From Nipponacmea schrenckii (lineage: Eukaryota; Mollusca; Gastropoda; Lottiidae), in the NCBI GenBank assembly GCA_030562195.1, contig CM060203.1, positions 13,272,534 to 13,336,533 of the forward strand: 64,000 bases of DNA, in the 5' to 3' direction. This document shows, piece after piece, positions 34,143-46,553 of the stretch; the stretch's first letter is position 1, and every line of letters starts with the position of its first letter. The notes beneath the pieces were generated by a model. That model made no database searches, was not told where the DNA came from, and worked only from the letters and a program-made list of their open reading frames with translations. The translations under genes and the position numbers were made by a program.

Positions 34143-36660
34143 AGTGACCGCTATGTCACAAATCATATTATCAGAGCAACCGAAACTTCAAATCTTATCT
34201 CTTATCACATCAGACTAAGGTCTATTTACACAATAAGAGACAAAAAATAGCATGTATTGGGTATGTACCATGGTAAAATGTTGAAGGATTCATTTCTTGA
34301 AATGAACAGATCACGCTCAACGTGGAAGTTAAAGCCCACTGCTGTTGAATGCGCGCCTTTTACTACACTCATCGTTTCATATAATAGTATGCTACGTGTA
34401 GTCCAACTACGTATTTGCTCCTGAACCACGGAAACAGCCTTTTTTCTACTCTGTTTTTTTCTATTTCCGATGCTTACAACACCGCCTATGATTTTTACTA
34501 CAAATGCCCCTGCTTTCTCTTTCTTTAAAGCCATAATTGTCGTTACATATTGTTGTTGTTTAAACTTTGATAAGGCTGGAAAGCTAATGAAGCAGGAAGT
34601 ATCAGGTTTCTCGTTTATTCAAAATTAAGCTAATTGTGTTTCGTTGCTTAGTTTTACTACTGGGAAATAGTAAACCAAGCAAACGCCAGACATTTACCTA
34701 AATTAGGAAGTAGTTTTTATAGTACTAACTCTAATAAACATCTTGAACCTTCACTTCCTTTGACAGACACATTGGACTACTAAAAACTAAACAGACCCTT
34801 GACTAATTTTTTCATTGTTTTTTTCTTATGTTTAAAACAGAAACAAAGATTACTGTTCGGTGAAGGTCAAAGGCTATTGTTTCTTATGAAGAAGCAATTG
34901 ACTTTGTGTAGAAAGAAATATTAAGGGGTCCCTTGCGGATCTGTTTGAAAACGGGAAGATATACATACTGCTTGATGATAACAAGGCACATTGTTCATGC
35001 TAAGCTAAAAACTCATGACCATTTTTACGGACACATGGTAGGTCGCAAGTCGATATATAACGTCTTTGAATATACCTTATTTTGTACGAGTGCTATCTAC
35101 TGTTGAGATATGACTGATAAGAATACATGTCCTTCAATTCATATATTTAATTAACTGAAGCTGTTATTATGTTAGATATATGAAGTATACACTGTCTGAT
35201 TGATTGATCACATCTTATTTAATTATGTCTTCTTTCAAATATTGGATGTTAATTAGTAGACATGACGATGTCTTGAAACTGTTTAGAAAGTAAAACCACA
35301 AGTCCAAAGATTAGTCATACTTTATATATTGTTCTTTTGCAATGTAGAGGGGCCCAAAAGAAAAGAGATACCAATCCCTTACTCGACAGTAAATTGTAAG
35401 CTTTGTATGTGTTCAAAGTGTATATGAAAATGATAGACACAGGTTTTATATGGTGCGTTTACACCCGAGGAAGCGTGTATACGACCTGTCATCAATGGTA
35501 TAAAGAGATTAATATGGCTATAATATTGACCAGTAGCCAGTGGTCAGTGTAAAAAGACTGGCATGTGATCTATCTTATATTGATTAAGGAATTACTTATA
35601 TTGTCTCGTAGCTAGAATCTCAATCACTTTAATGTTGATAATAAAAAGTACCAGTTAAGACTCATTAGCTATATGGAAACTCAAACAGGAAGGTTCAGTT
35701 TCGGAACCTAGTATCAACAGATGCTTCATGAGGCAAAGTCTCGTCTTACCCGGACTACCATCTTGTTCACAACCAAACTCATCAAAAACACCATTTGGTA
35801 TTTCAGTGAAATATATACGAAATATAATTATGTTAAATTTACAAAACATTTATACATATTACAGTAATAAACTTATTTAAGACATGTTCATGCAGTGTCG
35901 CCTGAAGTGTTTCTAACAACCTGCACCAGTTACCACCAATACATCATACACTTAGTATGGAAAAATAAGTAGACGAATTCCCTTAAGTTCCTTAGTCAAC
36001 TGAGAAAATTTCATTTATTTCAATATCTGACCCATATCACTTCTTAGGGTAGAACTCAATATCATTGTATTAAATTAGAGTGTTAAACTCTGCTTTTATT
36101 CCGCTAATCCCAGAGCAAAGCAGTAACGAGGGAGTAATACTTCATTTCTTTATATATTTGCTTGATAACTGTTTCATATTCAGATCTATTTTTATCTTGA
36201 CATTTCCCCAGTCACCATCTGTATCTGATTAAAGACTCAAATCATCTCGGAACTGGAATATGAAATCCAAATTTATCAATACCAATCTATAGAAAGTTTA
36301 AAATTGATTTTTCTTTTCATAGGGAACTGTCTGGCACCAGTCAATTGATAATGACCAGAAAACAGACGTATGGAAATTATTGAAATTGAGAACTGATTAT
36401 TCTTTGCTTATCTCTTATTGAACAAATGTTACTCAAAGTAACAAAGTAAAACACTCTTCAAAGTTTAAAATACACAATCAGACAATAGCAAATTGAACCA
36501 TTAGTTCAGATAATACGTTTAAGGAAAGATCATGAATAAGTATATTTTGTTAAGATGGATATATCATAAGAGAAAAACATTAAAATCTGGATTTTACATC
36601 AATTCTCTCATGGTTCAATAATTCAAACATGATTGAAAGGGGCATTTATAAAATTAAATT
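34143..36660. other. Upstream of GH81; no further gene recognised
   Basis: Should hold the GH81 promoter. A minus-strand frame at 34534-34226 (102 codons) lies about 85 bases upstream of the GH81 start, and another at 35849-35655 contains EIPNGVFDEFGCEQDGSPG before a GTAAGA donor in phase 1. Neither matches a family I know. The second could be an alternative 5' exon, but there is no support beyond phase. Confidence 0.35.
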
Positions 36661-36826
36661 AAACAATTATTATGGACTTCTAGAATATTTAATAATTCAA
36701 ATGTTTCAATGTGGTTTTCACACTGTCATCAGGAATATGATGGTTTATAATGATGTCGGTGTGAGAACCATATTGAAACGTTAAATTAATAAATATTCTA
36801 GAAGTATCAATCCTTAATAATTGTTT
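36661..36826. mobile_element. 166-bp foldback element
   Basis: Left arm (about 36661-36724) and right arm (about 36759-36826) are imperfect inverted repeats. Both carry TTCTAGAATATTTA or its complement, a GTTTCAAT.TGGTT.TCACAC stretch and AACAATTATTA. The centre (GTCATCAGG..GATGTCG) is also partly palindromic. No coding content. Confidence 0.65.
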
Positions 36827-37099
36827 TTATTTTTCTATACATGTGCTTCTAATATGCTACTGAATGATTTATAAAAATAGCTCTGATCTTTCTTAACTGG
36901 TGCAGTTGATACAATAATAAATGAAATTTTAGCAACGGACTTTACGTGCGGAGTACAATAACAATTTACAATAACACCTTGTAATTTAAAGTTTTCAAAT
37001 TGATTATTAAGTTCAACTGATAAATCACCTGAATATCTTGGTCTGTTGTGATTAACATGATATTAAAGGAACACAAGTTTAAGGCTGAATCAGTATCTT

Positions 37100-37640
37100 C
37101 TTGCAATTCAATTCTATGTTAGTACCCGATTTATAAATACTAGTATCGCCCATAAATAATTAGAGTTAATATGTAAAGGTAAACTATTGATATAAAGATT
37201 TAACAAAAGGGGGCCTAAAATTAATCCTTGTGGTACTCCATACTTAATGCTGTGAGATGACGATATAATTTCATTGACGTTACAACGCTGCTTTAGTTTT
37301 TCAAACATTGTCCTATTTTAAATCAAATCAAATGCTTTAGTAAAATAAATAAATAGAAAAAAAAAATCCACCATAAGATTATTATATTACGATATATTGG
37401 CCATTATGAACATGTTCAATTATGTAAGTGAGAGCTGTTTGACAAGCCTATTTAGATATAATTCCAGATTGTTGCCTATGATATAATTGTTTATGATTTA
37501 AAAAGACATTATAATTGTTTTGAATAATATTTTCCAAGCGGTTAAGATACACTAGGTTAAACAGAAATTGGTCTATAATTGTTGGGGCAAGAATAGCTCC
37601 AGGTATATACAGGGGCAGCACTTTTGTTTCTTTGAATTTA
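37100..37640 (-). pseudogene. Dead LINE (non-LTR) reverse transcriptase fragment
   Basis: Reading the minus strand from higher to lower coordinates gives, in shifting frames, NNYRPISV (about 37583-37560), KRLENIIQNNYN, ACQTALTYIIEHVHN, FTKAFDLI, then YGVPQGLILGPLLLNLYIN (about 37225). At the catalytic site it reads FMGDTSIY (near 37155) in place of F/Y-A-D-D. This is the block order of non-LTR reverse transcriptases of the jockey/CR1 kind. It has several stops and frameshifts and a lost catalytic Asp, so it cannot be active. Only the fingers and palm region remains recognisable. Confidence 0.85.
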
Positions 37641-39075
37641 AATAAGCAGCACTTACTAGAATTAGGGTACCTATAAATGCTACATATTAATAATGGTTTG
37701 TGTTCAACAAGATCTATATCTAGAGATTATAAAGCTTCCTGAATATTACAATTTAAATATTCTTGTACAAAATGTAGGATTCCGTCTAAACTATTCGACA
37801 ATTCGAAATAAGATTGCATATTGGAGTCTTTTTATTTACCGCATGACAAACATTTAAATGATCAATATGAAAACCTTCCACTTTTTAAAAATTCAACATT
37901 TTTACGATGTTTAAAGTGAGACGGAGCTATGGCATAAAACATGTAGTAAGATAGTCGTCAAGCTATATCGAAAGTGGATTTAAAATGTAATTTCATGCTT
38001 GTGTGTTATATCTGGAAGGATAAATAAAAGGTTTACGTTGTCTCTGTTGTCTGATATCCGATTCTGCAATGATGTATATAATTATGTTAAATAACATCCC
38101 ATACCACCTACATAACAAATCTTAAAGCGGTAAATTCAAATAAACCTCGTTCCAACTCTACCGGATATTTAGTTTCACGCGACGAAGTTAACATGCGCCA
38201 ATAGCTTGGTTCCATATTTGGTATCAATGGAAGCAGACGATAGTGCTATTATTTCTAAATAAGGTAAGAGAATACATTTCTACATACATAGTGACACCCC
38301 GGGGAAACATTCGCTGTGATTATGACAACGGTTATCATTTCTGTTTCCGATTACGATGACGTCTACGTCGACGTCCGCAAGTGTTGAGATCACGTGTGTT
38401 CAAGTAGTAACATGAAGTTTTCTTAGATAACATGAGCCTAATGGCCGTCTTAGTATTTCGAATAGTAGATTGCTTTCTGCATAAGTATGATTGGGAATTT
38501 GCTAGAAAATGATTGTCGTCTGTCACGCCATTGTTGATAGTTGGTAAAACAGGCGGTAACACAATCGGTTCTATTACTAAAGATGATAGTCATGACGTAT
38601 TGGTTTTTTCGCCATTGAAAACAAGGATAGTACGTCTGCATGTTCTACAGTGTTCCACTCTTAATACAAAACTCAATCAATAACCTTCATGTTTTTCTCA
38701 AGAAGCAAAGTTTATAACTGTCTATCGTCGGTTGATTTGTTTCACAGACAGGCCTGTTTTTAACTTCAACCAAAATAGAAACAATATCTCACAATGGACA
38801 TTGAATATAGCCTGATCATGTTAGGATCACCTTAATCCAAGTTCATACCATAAGGTTGCTTTTTCTTGGTAGATTTTGTCTAAGTTCTTTTATAGGTAGA
38901 TACATACTTTATTTGAGTATAGGTTTAGGGCATATGTGTCAATTGCCTACAGGTGAATTAACTAATGGTTTTCATAGGAATATATATGTAAATTCAAGTT
39001 TTATTTGTTTCCTTGCGAGTGGAATAATACTGTTCAGGTATAATATGTTGGTTTAATAAAAATTTGCACCGGGAT
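37640..39075. other. No gene seen
   Basis: Mixed AT-rich DNA next to the dead LINE; some of it may be more decayed LINE sequence. A more GC-rich patch near 38.3-38.45 kb (GACGTCTACGTCGACGTCC) is noticeable but has no assignable role. Confidence 0.35.
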
Positions 39076-39079
39076 ATAT

Positions 39080-40070
39080 CTGTTTTCTTTTTTAGATTGA
39101 ATGATAGTTTTGATAGATATATGTCAGTATTCTCCTTGTGATTTGAATAATGGTTTTGAAAGGTATATGTTAATATTTTCTTTGTGATTCGAATAATGGT
39201 TTGATTGGTATATATCAGTATTTTCCTTGTGATTTGAATAATAGTTTTGATAGGTATATGTCAGTATTCTCCTTGTGATTTGAATAATAATTTTGATAGG
39301 TATATGTTAATATTTTCTTATATATTAGTTTTGATAGATATAGTCAGTGGTTTCCTTGTGATTTTAATAATAGTTTTGATAGATATAGTCAGTGGTTTCC
39401 TTGTGATTTTAATAATAGTTTTGATAGGTATATGTCAGTAGTTTTCTTTTGATTTGAATAATAGTTTTAATAAATATATATACCACTTTTCTACTTGTGA
39501 TTTGAATACTCTATTTGATGGGTTTAGTATTCTCCGTGTGATTCGAATGTTTGAGAGAAATATGTCAGTGTTTTGAATAATAGTTTTGATAGGTTTATGT
39601 CAGTATTCCTCCTGTGATTTGAATACTAGTTTTGATAGGTAAATGCCATTTTTCTACTTGTTATTTGAATAATAGTTCTGATAGGTTTATGTCCCTTTTC
39701 TCCATTTTATTTGAATAACAGTTTTGATAGATATATGTCAGTATACTCGTTGTGATTTGAATAATGGTTTTGATAGGTATATGTCACTTTTCTACATGTT
39801 TTTTGAATAATAGTTTTGATTGATATATGTCAGTTTTCTATTTGTGATTTGACTAATAGTTTTGAGATGTATTTGCCAATTTTCACCTTGTGATTCGAAT
39901 GTTGGTTTGAGATAAATATGTCAGTTTTCTGCCTGTGATTTGAATAATAGTTCTGATAGATATATGTCAGTGTCTTTCCTGTGATATGACTAATAGTTTT
40001 GATAGATATGTATGTCAATTTTCTACTTGTGTTTTGAATAATAGTTTTCAGTTTTCTCCTTGTAATTTGA
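39080..40070. repeat. Degenerate 47-bp minisatellite, about 20 copies
   Basis: The unit is of the form GTGATTTGAATAATAGTTTT, then GATAGGTATATGTCAGT, then a CT-rich end. Units vary in length and by many substitutions, so the array is old. Open frames through it on both strands are repeat artefacts. Confidence 0.9.
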
Positions 40071-40079
40071 CGAATGTCC

Positions 40080-41977
40080 ATATCTTCTTTTGATTCACAC
40101 ACAGAAACCTTCGTTTTATATGTCATTGGGTATTGATCCAGTTTCTGTATGTTTTGTACTAACGCATCGCTCTGTTAAATTTACATTCCAAACATCAACA
40201 TATGGTATGCAGTGGTAATAGTGCTTAGTTCTAACATTAGCAGTCCTCGTTACCATAAATAGTCATATCGCATTTATTGTTCTAGGCTGACAGTTATCAC
40301 TGATAGAGGTGATAAGTATTAAACAAGTTCTCTTTCTCTCTCCATTCATATAATTTTATTGGAAATATTTCATGATAGTGACGTAAGGAGTAGCAGAGAA
40401 GAGATATACATGTATAATCGGTCCAACTCTTTTATTGTCCATAACCACCTGATGGTCGTATTGGCATTATTAAAACCTTATTGGTTTAAGGCGTCATAAG
40501 AGATACGCTCCTAGATAGAAGCACTGGCCTAGGGCACAAGTAGAGACTAGCGATTTCATCATGCATCAACTTAGCAAGATTTCATCTACTTTTGGAGATA
40601 TTTACAAAATAAACTAATGAACCTGCAAAGCTATTACGTCAGGGAGGTAATGGAAGGAGATCTGATCAAGAACATTTTAATTATTTATAGTAAAGATGTC
40701 AGGGAATTCATACAGGGTGTAGTATTGTAAATATTGGATATTTAAACCGTGTGGTACTTTGGTCTGAAATTTACAAATATCATGAAATGCGCACACTAAA
40801 GCAGAGAAGGGTCCACTGTTATATTGACCATTTAAGATACATTAAACATCTAGGTTGAATAAAAAAGGGGGTTCTTTCAAATACCTGACTTGTCTCCGTG
40901 GATACAAAGTAAAGTCTATTTTACTGTCACCTTTTATTGAAAGCAACCATTATAACCGTCTGAGTTACAAAGAATGATGCAGTGTGTATTATCAGTTATA
41001 TATAGAACCGTCACTTTATTCAGAGCTCCCAACGACTGACTTGTGTCTTTATGGGTTTTTCCTAATTGGATGAAATGTGGCTTAAAATATACTCGAGTTA
41101 ATACGGTTTCTGCATACCCCAATAAAACGTGTTAGTATCTCTTTGAAAACTAATAATAATGCCACGTTGAATGTTTGGTTCATGTATTACAATTGTTATG
41201 GCAAACAATGCCAATGATTAATAAAGCAAACAATTCTATGACTCGACAGTCAATATAATAAATAAAACAATATATTACAGGGATCTAGTAATATATGATA
41301 TTAGTTGATAATGATATTCATCAGATGATTAGGACTCGGTCCACCGAATCATTTCCCATCTGTTTCAATGTTAAATCAACTTCAATCTTCCATAACTTTT
41401 TCCAAAAATCTCGTTGAAAACTTTCCAGTATGTCTCATGAAAGCCTAGCCATACTTACTTTCTGTAAAAAAATTCAATATAGCATGACCACAAAACCACT
41501 ATTTTTTAGAAATAACCTTCCGCCAATTTATCTCAGAAAGTCTGAAAAAAAAATGCAAGGTCAGACATCAAATTCCAAAAACTTAGTCAAAAACGGGCAA
41601 GCAAAATAAATTTGTATACAATCATTAGCATAAAATGTTTTTGTGGTTTGAGTCCATTATGTTCTATCAATGAGGCGAAGAGTTGTCCATTCCAAATGCA
41701 AGACAAGTAATATTTTATACAATAAATAAATGTAACTACATTGAAAAAAGAAACAACGAATACCACTTTATAAGATCCTTTTAGCTCAAGACTGTCGGCA
41801 GTTTACCTTCAGATAATAATAATAAGCTTTATCACTGACAGCATAACACGTTATATTCTTTGGGTATCTTCATGACCAACCATTAACACCACTTTTAAAT
41901 CTTACATTGCTACCTGGGGATTTTAAACTATATATTATGTGTTTGTCAAATATTTACAATAATACATCCTTTATATG
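40080..41977. other. No gene seen
   Basis: AT-rich intergenic DNA with no convincing exon or repeat boundary. Confidence 0.4.
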
Positions 41978-41981
41978 TTTA

Positions 41982-42359
41982 CTTAAAGGGGCCCAGGCTT
42001 GATTTTTAGGGGTCGTTTTGGGCCTTTGTTACATTTAAACAGTCCTCAGAAATACTCAAGCTCTTAGAAAATCGCAAAATACCTTGAAATATACCTCAAA
42101 CAAAAAATTTCACTTTTCATTTTTTTCCGTGCTGTACGCGTCTGGTCTCCAGTCAATATGGCGGGACGTTCGTAATATCTTAAGACATTATGATACGGAT
42201 ATCATAAGACACGGATAATTATGGATACACATGGATTTGAAGGCTCAAATTTCAAAGGTAAGTTCTGTAGACTATTTCTGATTAGCTAAGCAAAAGATTT
42301 CATGTGTTTGAGGCTGTCGGATGATTGTCCGAATCAAATCAAGCCTGGGCCCCTTTAAG
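41982..42359. mobile_element. 378-bp MITE with perfect 24-bp terminal inverted repeats
   Basis: The left end CTTAAAGGGGCCCAGGCTTG continues ATTT; the right end is its exact reverse complement (AAATCAAGCC...CTTTAAG). TTTA occurs on both outer sides (41978-41981 and 42360-42363). The same boundary can be read as a TTAA duplication with ends starting AGGGGCCC, which would fit piggyBac or Kolobok. The interior has no transposase. Perfect ends imply a fairly recent insertion. Confidence 0.88.
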
Positions 42360-42363
42360 TTTA

Positions 42364-45300
42364 AAACCTCAACACCCACGATCTGAAGACATCTTCAGAG
42401 TCGAAAATATGACAAGATTTTGACCAACCAGGCCTATTTAACTAATGATTCCACAACACGACCTTGACTGATAAAATCATAACACTTAATTTAATGTATA
42501 AAAACACCTCTACGTTTATTATCATCTGCTATATTATGTATGTGTTACGACATCGATTCTAAATATTATTATTGACATTTCTTCGCCTGATTGACTTGAA
42601 CAACAAATATAATTGCTATCCTTTCGTATTCTAGTTTAAAAAAAAACATGAAATAATTTCGTCGATTCAGAAGCTGATAATAAAAGCGAAATAAAATGCA
42701 GTGTAATTATATCAAATGTTAGTTGACTCTGCAATCCTGGTAAAATATTATTTCATTGCTTATTTAGTTTTGCATCGTTATTCGTCCACAAATAACATGT
42801 AACATTAAACTTTAATTACAAGAAATAAAATAGAAATTCGTAAAAGAAATGTAGTTATTTGGATATTTCTTTTGAAGTTTTTGAATGATTGACATAAATA
42901 CGAGTTTATTCGAGGACGAAAATAATTAGTCTTATTTGTCACATCTTCTCTCCTTATATATCATTATCTTTATTTAAAACCACTAAAGCCATATTTTAAT
43001 TCCACTCAACGCGTGGAGCAGCTGGTGCCAATTTAACACGGCTTCCGAGGCTAATGACAACTTTTATTCGTTTGCCAATCTGTACTTCGTTTAAAACTTG
43101 TTCTGGAAGTTATCTCTTCAATTTGCCTGCATCCTAGCGATATTGAGGATACTCGTAAGAGTCGGAAAGCTAAGCGAAATTATCCTAATTCCGGAACCAT
43201 CATTGAGCCGATAAAGTGGAATCAGGTGTCGCGATAGAGAGACAAGAACCTATCACAGTTATAGTCCAAAAGCAACTGTCCTGTAGATCCTTTAGATTGT
43301 TGGTCTCCCTTGCCTACTTAAAATCAAAGACATTTTATGGTCACATTGAATTTCTCGATATATGTACAATAGGGTGGCATATTACTTTACCATCAAATAT
43401 TTCATCTACCCATCTGAATTTATTGACAGTATCAGAAACATATTTGGACTGAACAATGAAATAAGATCAAAGCTTCCTTTTATATATTTTCCCTCATATT
43501 ACTTATATTTCAGGCGCTCTATTGAAATGCAGGCGCAAATTGTCGTCACCCCAGAGTCCAACAATATCTTTTGTTAGCTTCAAAGGAGCTATTATGGAGT
43601 TTTCATCCGATTGATAGGTGGTATACCTTTGTGGATTGGTGAGATATGGGATAAACTAATGCTGTTTTTAAATTTTTAAAGTTTTTCGGCTATATCTACA
43701 GCATCAAATTCAAAGTTAAAAAGTTTCAGATTTGGATAAGACTTTGTAGCTTGAAGTTAAAAACTCCTCAGCGGGCGTATGTTACTTTGCTTGGCCATCT
43801 TTCTGTGTTGTTGTTTTCGTCTATGTTTACTTTAATAATTCAGCTAGAATAACTGTCTCCTGTTCGTTTTATATTTCAGAATTGCTATTCGATCAGGAGA
43901 AGACGGTGTTTTTTATGTCAATGACGTCTTAGGCTAAATGTCAAGATCTCAGTTGAGCTGAAAATTTCTGAGGAAAATATTGACTTGTGTCGTCTTAAGT
44001 CGTCAAAGGGTTAGTATGATGTTTGGTCTTGTAGTGGAATTATTGGCTGTGTATTCTATTGAAGAAACACCCACTGTGTAATGGTAACGCATTTCAAAGA
44101 AATATAAATACAGACAGTATGTCAAAGAACTACTAAACCTTCTTAAAACTTCAAATACAGCTCAATAAGTTCTTGTAGAATTTCAAATCCACGTAAGCCT
44201 CATTGAATGTGACTTTCAGATCAATTTAAACAGAAAAAATGTCTTCAAATTCAATAAAAAAAAACAGAAATTAGACTCAATTTATAGAAGAATTCAATAA
44301 GAGTGGGTGTAGAAAATATATTTATAGGAAACAAATCGAAAAAGATAGGCTATAAAGCTTGCTGTAAATAAGACTTAATCGTTTCATCATCAACTTAGCA
44401 CAGGTCATAGTTAGCAAATTCTATTCTGTTATCAAATAACAAATGCTCAAAAAATCTCAAATGTCGGTTACTAAAGCTCATTCCATGCTGGCGACACTTG
44501 TTTGGTACTCAACACGGCAGCTTTTCAAATATCGAAAGACTATAAGTTCACCGAGAAGGTCAAATGTTATATAGCTTATAAGACTGAAATTGATTTTGTA
44601 CTGTTATCAAATCACTTAACATGCTGATTTAAGGAAATATCTGTTACAAGACGTTGACACGTTGGCTGTTATCTGACATAAAGTGTCATTTGAATCATTG
44701 TCAAATGAACAGCTCAATCATAATCTCTTTTTAATATTCCTTCAACTTAATTTCTCGAGAATATTGAGCATTATATAGGCATTGCTGTAACGTATGGTCA
44801 AAATGGTTAACACATTTTTTTTCCGCATAAACGGTACTCTCAAACATAGTAGCAGATTATAGTTCAAAGAAAACATCCCTAATTCAAATTCACTTCATCC
44901 GATTCTTTTGTAATATGCGTCAATATCTAAAGCTTTTCAACATTTACTCAACGTGGATTCCCCTTGTAAGTGATGCAGATCGGAGCGGCTGACATGGAAA
45001 ACTTTTGGATGAGACAATAAACCGAGGCCCCGTGTGCTACAGGCCGTGCATGTTTAAGAATCCCTCAACAGTTAAAATAGCAAAGGGAGCAGACTAATAC
45101 CTCGTTGCACCATTGCACCCTACATGACGTTGCCCGTCTTTATTAGCCCATTAGGTGCAGAAGAGTAGGAGTAAACTCAATTCATTTCATTTTATTAAAA
45201 AACAACTGCACAATATGCCACTTAAATTTCCGTTTTGATATTTTCCAGATCTCTAGATCATCATCTATATATAAGCAGTTTCAGTTAAATGCAGACTTTT

Positions 45301-45770
45301 GAGACTTTTTGGATTAATATGAAATTATTTTTCTGTTCTTGTTACATACTATAATCACTTAGTTTCTTAAATAATTTCAATCTTTCAAAGTGATAAATTA
45401 AAACAGAACCTCAGTGTCGTCGTTATTCTTTATTCGGATCTTTGTGGTTCCAGTTAGATAGCAACGTACTATAAGAGACCTTCTTGTCCTTTTGTTGTGC
45501 CCATTGTGATAAGATCCAGTAAAATATTCCAGAATAAAAAAAGCTCTATTGAAAAATTTTGTTCATCGTTCTCCGGTCTGTTTTAAACACATTGTTATTA
45601 AGTATTATGACTATAAAAAAATTGTGCTCTATATATTTCTAGTGTAATTCTGAGATATTCGTGGATAAAGGGATAGCTATAAGATGAGTTGTTGATATTA
45701 TCGGAATAAAATTCTTATCTTTATAAGGAACTAAAACAGTTATAACCAAGAACCGGCTCAAAATTTGAAT
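42364..45770. other. No gene seen
   Basis: Gene-poor. Around 43.0-43.3 kb the base composition is more balanced than its surroundings and has short open frames on the plus strand (43216-43577), but nothing matches a family I know. Confidence 0.35.
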
Positions 45771-46125
45771 CTGTGATTGTGTCTGTTCGTCACAGATAAG
45801 TCCAATTATAATCCTGAAAACCCTAAAAACTATTCTAACCATCACCAGTGTTACTGTTTATATTTTATTAAAATCACTGTCACTTTATGTTTGTTAGATG
45901 TTAAGTTTGTTCTAGTGATACGACCGGAAGTATCCAGAAAGCTCGGCTGCGGCAAATATCAAACTATAACAATAGATAAGGTACAAGGTACAGACAGTGA
46001 TCATCCTAAACTAAGACAACAAGCAAGTTCAGTTTCGATTACAAACGATCATTGCAAACCAGGAAGATCTACTGGACAGTAAAAATTCTTTTTTGGTGCT
46101 GGTTTTAAGAGTATGAAAAGTTTCT

Positions 46126-46346
46126 ATGGTAACAATGTCATGTGAGATGGGAGAGCGTCGAGTCAATGTAAATCGCCGCCCCCCTGAGAAATGTGCTGCG
46201 ACTGGAGGTATGGGTGAGGAAGACATCACTATTCTTGATGAAAATCCAGTGCTCATTGTTCCAGTTCCTGATCAAATGACGAAGAAAAAAGTCCAGATAC
46301 CAACCAACGTTAATTTGGTTGCTAAAAACAAAGAGTCGTCCAAACG
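46126..46346 (+). CDS. Coding-like orphan first exon, unknown protein
   Basis: The frame begins MVTMSCEMGERRVNVNRRPP, continues EKCAATGGMGEEDITILDEN and PVLIVPVPDQMTKKK, and runs into a good donor (CAAACG|GTAGGT) one base before its stop would appear. Base composition is clearly less AT-rich than the flanks and the residue mix is protein-like. No partner exon was found downstream to 64 kb, so it may open a gene that continues past the window, or be chance. A second coding-like stretch just upstream (about 45.90-45.98 kb, KFVLVIRPEVSRKLGCGKYQ) is in another frame. I do not recognise either. Confidence 0.4.
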
Positions 46347-46455
46347 GTAGGTGGAGCTTATTTATTTGATTGACAAATGTCAAAACAGACATACACGTGG
46401 TCACACGATGACCTTTTGATAGCCTGCATACACCCAAATGATACATATCACAAAT

Positions 46456-46553
46456 TCAGCATTATAAGAAACAACTTAAATATCAACAGCATTTAAAAAA
46501 AAGGGGTTTTTTTTTCATTCTGTTGATATTTAAGTTGTTTCTTATAATGCTGA
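46456..46553. repeat. Perfect 34-bp inverted repeat (foldback), 30-base loop
   Basis: The arm at 46456-46489 (TCAGCATTATAAGAAACAAC...) is the exact reverse complement of 46520-46553. The loop is A-rich then T-rich. It would form a long hairpin in single-stranded DNA or RNA. No coding content. Confidence 0.9.

Noticed and set aside
34226..34534. 102-codon minus-strand frame just upstream of GH81 as its first exon
   Set aside because: It has no secretion signal and no donor in the needed phase was found. The 34142-34094 exon gives a proper signal peptide and the correct phase.
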